Shown here in pieces: positions 23,411 to 29,494 of a stretch of 29,494 nt of DNA. Every line of letters starts with the position of its first letter. Within the stretch, counting starts at the first letter, position 1. This DNA comes from an uncultured Sphingomonas sp. (GTDB lineage: Bacteria; Pseudomonadota; Alphaproteobacteria; Sphingomonadales; Sphingomonadaceae): NCBI GenBank assembly GCA_946482655.1, contig CAMLSA010000033.1:1-29494 (forward strand), given 5' to 3'. The position numbers were made by a program, and so were the translations under genes. The notes under the pieces were generated by a model that saw nothing but the letters and a program-made list of their open reading frames with translations, was not told where the DNA came from and searched no databases.

Positions 23411-25230
23411 TGTGCGGTCTGGTCGCGGCTTTCACGGACTCCATCATGCTCGAGCCGGCCGTCCGCAAGGCCATGGAGCGGATGCGTCCGCGCGGTCCCG
23501 ACGCGGAAGGGCTCTGGCAGGAAGAAGGGGTCTATCTGGGGCACCGGCGCCTGGCGATCATCGATCTCGAGGAGCGGTCCAACCAGCCGATGGTCTCGGA
23601 ATGCGGCCGTTATGTGATCGTGTTCAACGGGGAAATCTATAATTTCCAAGCCCTGCGCGAAGAACTGCTCGGCCAGGGCGTTCACTTCCGCACGACCTCC
23701 GACACCGAGGTGATCCTCGCATTGTTCGCCAGGGAAGGCGATGCGATGCTGAGGAAACTCAAGGGCATGTTCGCTTTCGTGATCTGGGATCGTGTCGCGA
23801 AGTGCGGTTTTGCCGCGCGCGACGCCTATGGGATCAAGCCGCTTTATATCGCCGCCACGGCGCGCGGCGTGCTGCTGGGATCGCAGGTCAAGGCGCTGTT
23901 GGCGACTGGCCTGGTGTCGCGTGAACCCGACGCCGTCGGACAGGCCGGTTTCTGGATGCTCGGAAGCGTCCCCGAGCCGCATAGCTGGTTTCGGGACATC
24001 AAGGCCCTGCCAGCCGGCCACTATAGCTGGATCGAGCGGGGACATCTCGTGCCGCCGAGCTGTTGGCATGACCTGGGACAGGCCTGGCGCACCGCCGATT
24101 CAGCAATGGGCGATGGCGATCCGGCCGGGATCGTGCGGTCGGCGGTGCTGGAATCCGTGTCGCGGCACCTGGTTTCGGACGTTCCGGTGGGCCTGTTCCT
24201 GTCCGGCGGCATCGATTCCGGCGTGCTCGCCGGGCTGATGGCGGAAGCGGGAGCCCACCAAACGGTGGGCATCACGATAGCCTATGACGAGTTCGCCGGG
24301 CGGAACGAAGACGAGGTCCCGCTCGCGGCGCGGATCGCCACGACCTACGGAATTCGCCATCATGTCCGCCGCGTGACGAGCGAAGAGTTTCATGCGGACC
24401 TGCCCCGCATATTCGCGGCGATGGACCAGCCCAGCATCGACGGCGTCAACACCTGGTATGCAAGCAAGGCAGCGGCGGAGGCCGGATTGAAGGTGGTGCT
24501 CTCTGGTATAGGCGGCGACGAGCTGTTCCAGGGCTATTCGAGCTTCGCGACGCTGCCCCGCCTGGTTTCCTGGTGGCGGAGATTGGGCAGCATTCCCGGA
24601 GCGCGCGGATTGGCCCGGGCCGCAACGGGCCTTCAGGCGAGACGCAGTCGCAATTTGCGCTGGGCGCATGCGTCGCAGTGGGCGGATTCCATTGCCGGCG
24701 CGTGGTGGCTGCGCCGCAGCGTCAGCGCTCCCGAGGAACTATATGGCGTGATGAACGCCGATCTCGCCAGGCAGGCGCTGGAGGATTTCGATCCGGGCCG
24801 ATGGGTGCGGGCCATGACCGGGCCGCTGGCCAGCGACTTGGTCCTCGCGCTCGGCCAGATCGAATCAATGACCTATTTGCGCAACCAGTTGCTGCGGGAC
24901 AGCGATTGGGCCAGCATGGATCACGGCATCGAGCTCCGCACGCCGCTGGTGGACCTGACCTTGCTGGAGCATCTCCAGTCGTCCTTGCCGGCGTTCAGGC
25001 AATCGTCGGGAAAAGCGCTGTTGGCGGAAGCCGTCGTAATTCCGCTGCCGAAGAGGGTCATAGCAAAGCCGAAGACAGGCTTCTGCATTCCTGTAAATGA
25101 CTGGCTCAAGGACAGGGGCCCCGACAACAATATGGACCGCAAGAATTTCTGGAGGCAGACGCTCGTGCGGGCCTATGAAGAACCATTTTCATTTGAGCCC
25201 GGACCGTTTCGTCCTTCCAATCGATCTTGA
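23410..25230 (+). CDS. asnB: Asparagine synthase-like glutamine amidotransferase
   Basis: A 606-residue, two-domain cytosolic protein. The N-terminal glutaminase domain has the nucleophile Cys2 (MCGLVAAF), RGPDAEG, GHRRLAIIDL, FNGEIYNF and TSDTEVIL. The C-terminal ATP-pyrophosphatase domain has the PP-loop LSGGIDSGVLAGL (S265-S270) and LSGIGGDELFQGYSSF. It would use glutamine and ATP to amidate a carboxylate: free aspartate, or in this setting possibly a uronic acid of the polymer, as proposed for AsnB-like proteins in O-antigen clusters. After GFCIPVNDWL the tail is only about 40 residues and unlike the usual AsnB end. It is translationally coupled to the GT4 gene before it (TGATG). Confidence 0.92.
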   Translation: MCGLVAAFTDSIMLEPAVRKAMERMRPRGPDAEGLWQEEGVYLGHRRLAIIDLEERSNQPMVSECGRYVIVFNGEIYNFQALREELLGQGVHFRTTSDTEVILALFAREGDAMLRKLKGMFAFVIWDRVAKCGFAARDAYGIKPLYIAATARGVLLGSQVKALLATGLVSREPDAVGQAGFWMLGSVPEPHSWFRDIKALPAGHYSWIERGHLVPPSCWHDLGQAWRTADSAMGDGDPAGIVRSAVLESVSRHLVSDVPVGLFLSGGIDSGVLAGLMAEAGAHQTVGITIAYDEFAGRNEDEVPLAARIATTYGIRHHVRRVTSEEFHADLPRIFAAMDQPSIDGVNTWYASKAAAEAGLKVVLSGIGGDELFQGYSSFATLPRLVSWWRRLGSIPGARGLARAATGLQARRSRNLRWAHASQWADSIAGAWWLRRSVSAPEELYGVMNADLARQALEDFDPGRWVRAMTGPLASDLVLALGQIESMTYLRNQLLRDSDWASMDHGIELRTPLVDLTLLEHLQSSLPAFRQSSGKALLAEAVVIPLPKRVIAKPKTGFCIPVNDWLKDRGPDNNMDRKNFWRQTLVRAYEEPFSFEPGPFRPSNRS

Positions 25231-25290
25231 GCCGGTTGGTACGCTTCCGTCCATTTAGGCAGCAATGAGGACCATTTCAGGGAAATCAGG

Positions 25291-26130
25291 GTGGAAACCA
25301 CAAGCTTACCCGTAACAGTCGTAATCCCGGTCAAAAACGATGCGCGCAATCTTGAGCGTTGTCTGCGCCGACTGACGCGTTTTTCCGAAGTCGTTGTTCT
25401 TGACAGCCGGTCGGATGATAATACGGCAGAAGTAGCTGAAGAATATAAGGCTCGTCTCATTCAGTTCGACTGGAATGGGACCTATCCAAAGAAACGGAAC
25501 TGGTTTCTCATCAACGATCCGCCGTCTACTCCTTGGGTTCTTTTCCTCGATGCCGATGAATATGTTGATGAACGCTTTTGCAACTCCCTTTTGGAGGCCA
25601 TCAGAAGCACTGAAAAAGTGGGCTTCTGGCTGACCTACAGAAATTATTTCCTGGGTCGTCTGCTTCGATTTGGCGTGCCTTCCCGCAAGCTCGCGCTGTT
25701 CCGCGTAGGGGCTGGCCTTTATGAGAAGATCGCCGAGGAGAACTGGAGCCGACTGGATATGGAGATCCACGAGCATCCCATTCTTACGGGATCAATCGGA
25801 AGCATCGTCGTGCCCATCGACCACCAGGATTATCAGGGCCTGTCGCGTTTCATTGACAAGCATCGCGACTATGCGCTGTGGGAGGCTCACCGCTATCGCG
25901 CGTTACATGCGAACGCGGCAGATTGGGCGCACCTCACTAACCGTCAGATCTTTAAATATCGTCATCTGGCGAAATGGTGGTACCCATGGTTCTACTTTTT
26001 CTTCAGTTTTATCATCCGGTTGGGGATATTGGACGGGTCCGCTGGTTTTTACCATGCTTTATACAAAGCATGGTATTTTCAGACGATCAGGCTCCTCTTG
26101 CGAGAGGCCGTTCGGCCGTCCGATGCATGA
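25291..26130 (+). CDS. Glycosyltransferase family 2, WaaE/KdtX-like
   Basis: A 279-residue GT-A glycosyltransferase: VTVVIPVKNDARNLERCL, VVLDSRSDDNTAEVA, PKKRNWFL, and the metal-binding FLDADEYVD (D87, D89, E90). It continues with YRNYFLGRLLRFGVPSRKLALFR and YEKIAEENW, the pattern of WaaE-type beta-glycosyltransferases. A C-terminal hydrophobic segment (WYPWFYFFFSFIIRLGILDG) suggests membrane contact. The start is GTG 25291 after GGGAAATCAGG. A perfect 11-bp stem with a 4-bp loop (26050-26075) lies within the last 30 codons. It is 60 bp from the preceding gene, likely in the same transcript. Confidence 0.9.
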   Translation: METTSLPVTVVIPVKNDARNLERCLRRLTRFSEVVVLDSRSDDNTAEVAEEYKARLIQFDWNGTYPKKRNWFLINDPPSTPWVLFLDADEYVDERFCNSLLEAIRSTEKVGFWLTYRNYFLGRLLRFGVPSRKLALFRVGAGLYEKIAEENWSRLDMEIHEHPILTGSIGSIVVPIDHQDYQGLSRFIDKHRDYALWEAHRYRALHANAADWAHLTNRQIFKYRHLAKWWYPWFYFFFSFIIRLGILDGSAGFYHALYKAWYFQTIRLLLREAVRPSDA

Positions 26131-26300
26131 TTTATTTGGGCGATCATTTACACGCAACGGCAATTGAGACCTCGGTGTCTTATCTTGTCGAACGTTCCAG
26201 CCGCGCGCCGGCACTCCCGAGGATCTGCTCCCGGCTGATTGAGGAACCGAGAGAAAGTCTGAATGCCCATGCTGATCCGACCCTACGGAGTTAATTCGCA

Positions 26301-27428
26301 TTGAAGCTGGTGCATGTTGTTCCGCATATCGATCAGGAGGCGGCGGGCCCCTCCTATTCTGTACCACGTTTGTGCGAAAGTCTCGCCGGCCGCGGGCATG
26401 ACGTGGAATTGTCTTGCCTAGCCGCACGTGGCGACATTCCCAATGTGACGGTGGATGTCCATCCCCAATGGCCCGTTCTTCGGCGTTTCGCGATTTCGGC
26501 CAGCCATACTGCAGCATTGCGACGCAAAGCCGCGTCGGCGGATATCGTCCACAACCACAGCCTATGGTCGATGATCAACGTCGCGAGCGGCTTTGTCGTC
26601 CCGGGGCGGCATGCCCGATTGGTGACCTCCCCACGAGGAACCCTGTCGCCCTGGGCTCTGAACCGGACGCGCCGCCTGAAGCAACTGCTGCGCCCGTTTC
26701 AATGGCGTGTTCTGGAGCGCGCCGACCTCCTCCACGCCACCAGCGACGTCGAGTTGGGCGACATTCGGGAGCAGGGATTTGCGGCACCGGTCGCCGTCAT
26801 TCCGAATGGAATCGACATGCCGTCGACACCGCAAAAGCGCGAGGCCGGTCGATATAGGACATTGCTGTTCCTGAGCCGGATCCATCCCGTGAAGGGTATA
26901 GACCGTCTTTTGCCGGCGTGGCGTCACCTACAGTCCAAGCATCCCGAGTGGAGGCTGAGGATCGCCGGGCCCGGAGACTCCGACTATGTGCGAGAATTGA
27001 TGGAACTCGCTGACAGGCTCCAACTCGCGAGGATCGAGTTTCAGGGGCCATTATATGGCGACAGGAAGGCCAGCGCTTATTTCAATGCTGACCTGTTCGT
27101 ACTTCCCACGCATACTGAGAATTTCGGTATGGTCGTAGCCGAGGCACTCGCCCATGCATGTCCTGTGGTGGTCAGCCGCGGCGCCCCATGGCCCACTCTC
27201 GAAGCAGAGGACTGCGGTTGGTGGGTCGAGCATGACGTCGACACGTTGGCTGCGACGCTGGACGATGCCATGCAATTGTCGCCGGAGCAGTTGAGGGCCA
27301 AAGGGCTCAATGGACGGGCATGGATGGAGCGCGATTTTGGCTGGCCTGCGGTAGCAGCGCGAATGGAGGACGCCTATCAATGGGTGCTTGCTGGCGGGAG
27401 CGCTCCGCCTTGGGTAAAGATAGGCTAA
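26301..27428 (+). CDS. Glycosyltransferase family 4
   Basis: A 375-residue GT-B enzyme starting with TTG at 26301 (GGAG eleven bases upstream; no ATG fits). The acceptor domain has HVVPHIDQEAAGPSYSVPRL and the segment VTSPRGTLSPWALNRTRRLK, which together are typical of the WcaI/PelF-like GT4 group acting on amphiphilic acceptors. The donor domain has LLFLSRIHPVKGIDRLLPAW, LRIAGPGDSDYV, and the EX7E pair ENFGMVVAE (E273, E281) followed by ALAHACPVVVSRGAPW. It is the last gene of the polysaccharide cluster; a 138-bp gap separates it from convergent minus-strand genes. The 170 bp upstream holds no gene that I can support. Confidence 0.9.
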   Translation: MKLVHVVPHIDQEAAGPSYSVPRLCESLAGRGHDVELSCLAARGDIPNVTVDVHPQWPVLRRFAISASHTAALRRKAASADIVHNHSLWSMINVASGFVVPGRHARLVTSPRGTLSPWALNRTRRLKQLLRPFQWRVLERADLLHATSDVELGDIREQGFAAPVAVIPNGIDMPSTPQKREAGRYRTLLFLSRIHPVKGIDRLLPAWRHLQSKHPEWRLRIAGPGDSDYVRELMELADRLQLARIEFQGPLYGDRKASAYFNADLFVLPTHTENFGMVVAEALAHACPVVVSRGAPWPTLEAEDCGWWVEHDVDTLAATLDDAMQLSPEQLRAKGLNGRAWMERDFGWPAVAARMEDAYQWVLAGGSAPPWVKIG

Positions 27429-27566
27429 TTTCCATCTTACTCCGGCCGCTGCGATCATAGACGGTGGTACGATTCCAAAGCTTTCTCCCCATCCAAGCTT
27501 GGGAGGGGACGGCCTAGCGCTGTCGGGCATCGCACGACGGCACTCCGCGCACCCCTGTTCGGAGCC

Positions 27567-27875
27567 TCATGCTTCGATCGTCAGGGCATCGAGCGTGACC
27601 AGCGTGTCTTCACCGCTGCGATCGATGTCGGTCATCCGGATCTCCGCGATCACGTGGCCGGAAATGGCGAAGTCGGCGGCCGCTATCTCGTCGCGGATCG
27701 CATTGATCGCTTCGTTCACCCGCTCCCCGCTGATGCTCAGCGCGATATGGTGGCGCCCGCCCTCGAACAAAAGGCTTTGCCAGGGGACGCTGCTTTGCTG
27801 GCTGATCGTCGTCGTCGCCAATGCCGCACAGCGCCGCCTGATCCGGCCCGCGATCGCCTTCACCGGATCGCTCAT
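27567..27875 (-). CDS. Hypothetical protein, 102 residues
   Basis: A small acidic protein that I do not recognise. It has a basic N-terminal helix (DPVKAIAGRIRRRCAAL), then alternating strands and helices (WQSLLFEGGRHHIALSISGERVNEAINAIRDEIAAADFAISGHVIAEIRM), suggesting one compact alpha/beta domain. Its ATG overlaps the stop of the small ORF upstream by four bases (ATGA), so the two are translationally coupled. Composition is like the chromosome. The position next to an adenine methyltransferase and repeated operator-like sequences fits a phage or other mobile segment (inference). Confidence 0.7.
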   Translation of the reverse strand: MSDPVKAIAGRIRRRCAALATTTISQQSSVPWQSLLFEGGRHHIALSISGERVNEAINAIRDEIAAADFAISGHVIAEIRMTDIDRSGEDTLVTLDALTIEA

Positions 27876-28051
27876 CGTCCGGCCTCTGTGCCGGAGCGGA
27901 CGGTGGCGAGATAGGCCGTGACACGCCGGATCGTCGCGTCCCGCGGTTCACGGCCGCGCCGCAGCGAGGCGACGAAGCCCGGATCGGCCATGCAGTCGCG
28001 GCCGAAGCGTGAGGCGGGAACGCCGCTTTCCCGCAGGTTGTGACCCGACAA
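27872..28051 (-). CDS. Small helix-turn-helix-like ORF, TTG start or 5'-truncated
   Basis: A 59-residue frame without an early ATG. It runs from TTG at 28051 and reads HNLRESGVPASRFGRDCMADP, then GFVASLRRGREPRDATIRRV, then TAYLATV and a short tail. The pattern (R/PxxFGR, DPxFVxxLRxGREPRxxTxxRV) resembles a short DNA-binding helix-turn-helix protein that I know from sphingomonad prophage-like regions; this is from memory, not from a search. A stop codon lies two codons upstream of TTG, so roughly ten expected N-terminal residues may be missing, or a frameshift may be present: an ATG in another frame begins at 28057. The stop overlaps the next ATG (ATGA), which argues that it is a real gene. 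Confidence 0.5.
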   Translation of the reverse strand: MSGHNLRESGVPASRFGRDCMADPGFVASLRRGREPRDATIRRVTAYLATVRSGTEAGR

Positions 28052-28201
28052 TAATCATTCAATCTCTTATCCGGGGGATGCCGGGGGAACGCGGGGCGGA
28101 ATGGGCCGAAATCCGGGCGTTTCAGCCTCGACAGGCGCCGCGGGTCGAACTGGGCAATATTTGTCGCGCGGCGCCCGAATCTGCGCTGCAAGGGTGCTGA
28201 A

Positions 28202-28375
28202 GCCAAAATTAAAGGCCCGGAAAATGGGCGTTTCGTCTCCGCCGATTCCCAGTTTTGTATCTGGCGATTCCCAGTTCGCGATTCCGCCCGGAAAATGGGG
28301 CTGGATTCGGCGTCGCGCGCGCCAAAATGGCGCGCCGAACTGGGAATCAAGTTTGGCCGCCGAACCGGGAATCAA
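28202..28375. repeat. Cluster of repeated operator-like sequences
   Basis: This gene-free stretch of about 320 bp (28052-28371) contains several repeated words. CGATTCCCAGTT occurs at 28243-28254 and 28265-28276, 22 bp apart, and its inverse AACTGGGAATC at 28338-28348. GAACTGGGAATCAA (28337-28350) is followed 25 bp later by GAACCGGGAATCAA (28362-28375), which overlaps the methyltransferase stop. GCCCGGAAAATGGG occurs at 28215-28228 and 28286-28299. GCGCGCCA-AAA-TGGCGCGC (28317-28335) is a perfect hairpin with no T-run. The spacing near two helical turns suggests protein-binding sites (operators or recombination ends). Confidence 0.6.
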
Positions 28376-29211
28376 ATGCGCGATCCTCGACCGGTGATGA
28401 TCAGCTCGCCGGCTCGCGTTCCATTGCCTTTCAACGCCACCGAATAAGTGGTTTCCACCTCCTGAAAGTCGAAGCCGGCGAAGATCCGACGGACCTCGGG
28501 ATGATCGTTGATGCTGAGGATGAAGCTACCTTTCAGCCGGCGGAGGATCTCGGCCATCTCGTGATATTGACTGCGGTCGAACAGCTCCTTTCCATAGTCG
28601 TCCTCCGATCCGTAGTAGGGCGGGTCGAGATAGAAGAGCGTGCCCGGCCGATCATAGCGTTCCAGGAAGGTCTGCCACGGCAGTCGCTCGATGATGACGC
28701 CGGCCAGACGCTCGTGGATCGCCTCTAGAATCGGGCCGACCTTGGTCACGTCGAAGCGCGCCGGCCGATCGACCGCTATACCAAAATTGCGGCCTCGCAC
28801 CTTTCCGCCAAACGCCAGGCGCTGCAGATAGAGGAAGCGCGCGGACCGCTCGAGATCGGTAAGCGTCGCCGGATCCGTCGCGATCAGCTGCTCGAATCGA
28901 GCTCGGCTGGTGACCTGGAATCGGAGCATATCGAGGAAGGCGACATAGTGCCGCTGAAGGACGCGAAAGAAGGTCGAGACGTCCTCCGACCAATCGTTGA
29001 TCACCTCACATTTAGGCCGAGCGTCACGGCGTAGGAACACGCCGCCCATGCCGACGAAAACCTCGCCATATGTATCGTGCGGGACACCGGCGATCAGCTT
29101 GATCAGGCGGTCCGCGAGGTTGCGTTTTCCGCCGATCCAGGGAGCGGCCGGATTGCAGGAATCGACGCGCTCGAGCGGCGCGAGATTCGCGGTAGAAAAA
29201 TTCCCTTTCAT
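28372..29211 (-). CDS. D12-class DNA adenine N6-methyltransferase (Dam-like)
   Basis: A 279-residue alpha-class adenine methyltransferase. Visible motifs: PWIGGKR (24-30), the AdoMet loop YGEVFVGMGGVFLR (48-61), and the catalytic LDPPYYG (D196-Y199), in the D12 order; NDWSEDVSTFFRVLQ between them is also typical. The recognition sequence cannot be told. The start at 29211 is in TAATG overlap with an open frame upstream, suggesting it is not the first gene of its operon. A hairpin (28317-28335) lies 37 bp past its stop and could end the transcript. Such stand-alone methyltransferases are frequent in prophages, and no restriction enzyme is next to it. Confidence 0.92.
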   Translation of the reverse strand: MKGNFSTANLAPLERVDSCNPAAPWIGGKRNLADRLIKLIAGVPHDTYGEVFVGMGGVFLRRDARPKCEVINDWSEDVSTFFRVLQRHYVAFLDMLRFQVTSRARFEQLIATDPATLTDLERSARFLYLQRLAFGGKVRGRNFGIAVDRPARFDVTKVGPILEAIHERLAGVIIERLPWQTFLERYDRPGTLFYLDPPYYGSEDDYGKELFDRSQYHEMAEILRRLKGSFILSINDHPEVRRIFAGFDFQEVETTYSVALKGNGTRAGELIITGRGSRI

Positions 29212-29494
29212 TAACTGTTTCCGTCGATGTTCCGGCTGCCCTGTACAGGGGTGGCGGGATCGGCCCGATGCGGACCGGTTGGGTCGAGGCGGTTCCGGCC
29301 GCCGGCTCGGAGCGTTGGCGCGCTCCAGCCCCCGTCGCGGTCCATGACCGCTCGAAGATTCGGACGTTGGTTGCTGGCGGGCGGAGCCGATGCTATATCG
29401 GCTGGGCCGTCCGGCGGTGCGACGTGAAGTTTGTAATATGGCTCCGGCGGCGTTGGGCCCAGAGGACTTCGAAACGCATGGGAGGCCCGGCTTC
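29211..29494 (-). CDS. Possible C-terminal part of an upstream gene (partial)
   Basis: On the minus strand, one frame is open from the window edge to TAA at 29213-29211, which overlaps the methyltransferase ATG by one base (TAATG). It reads, in part, PPEPYYKLHVAPPDGPADIA and, later, VMDRDGGWSAPTLRAGGRNR, then ends SRNIDGNS. The last 45 codons are GC-rich at the third position, as coding sequence here should be, but the first part is not clearly so. No family is recognised. In such GC-rich DNA, a 94-codon open frame can arise by chance, so the junction is the main support. Confidence 0.3.
   Translation of the reverse strand, partial: SRASHAFRSPLGPTPPEPYYKLHVAPPDGPADIASAPPASNQRPNLRAVMDRDGGWSAPTLRAGGRNRLDPTGPHRADPATPVQGSRNIDGNS

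Noticed and set aside
27484..27507. Imperfect palindrome around TCCAAGCTTGGGA as terminator between the convergent genes
   Set aside because: Two mismatched pairs, essentially no loop and no T-run; too weak to call.
29424..29494. Start of a plus-strand gene at GTG 29424 (VKFVIWLRRRWAQ)
   Set aside because: Only 23 codons are in the window, with no ribosome site and no recognisable family; the minus-strand frame is slightly better supported.

Overview
The window reads as chromosomal DNA of a high-GC alphaproteobacterium, most likely a sphingomonad. That assignment is inferred from codon use, the general style of the proteins, and the layout of the polysaccharide genes; no rRNA or other marker gene is present. 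Its core, about 3.3-27.4 kb, is a large exopolysaccharide or capsule locus. It lies between housekeeping and regulatory genes on the left (the end of pntB and a Crp/Fnr-type regulator) and remnants of mobile DNA on both sides.

Left flank (1-3.3 kb): the 3' end of pntB, a convergent Crp/Fnr-family regulator, a 76-bp palindromic element with 23-bp inverted ends, and a type III Mod-like DNA methyltransferase. The methyltransferase gene runs into one arm of the palindrome, takes its stop codon there, and appears to have lost its C-terminal part.

First polysaccharide block (3.3-16.8 kb): a UDP-glucuronate decarboxylase (UDP-xylose supply), a CgeB-like glycosyltransferase, a Wzx-like flippase, a membrane sugar-phosphate transferase that starts the repeat unit, a short outer-membrane export protein (OPX) on the minus strand, a PPP-type phosphatase, an unusual secreted protein made of 15 exact 11-residue repeats, an outer-membrane beta-barrel, a fused Wzz/tyrosine-kinase, a one-helix unknown protein, and a Wzy/ligase-like membrane protein. 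Three CRP-type palindromes (TGTGA-N6-TCACA, two perfect and one 8/10) lie upstream of the transferase, the OPX/phosphatase pair and the repeat-protein operon. This suggests shared control.

Second polysaccharide block (16.9-27.4 kb): an ABC exporter of the lipid-linked-sugar type, three GT4 and two GT2 glycosyltransferases, a second Wzy-like protein and an asparagine-synthase-like amidotransferase. Many junctions overlap (TGATG, ATGGCTGA). With two flippase types and two polymerase-like proteins, the locus either makes two polymers or has gained a second assembly module. One GT2 gene contains a sharply AT-rich stretch.

Right flank (27.5-29.5 kb, minus strand): a D12-class adenine methyltransferase, a short region of repeated operator-like sequence, a small TTG-initiated helix-turn-helix-like ORF and a translationally coupled 102-residue unknown. 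Together these look like a piece of prophage or another mobile element.
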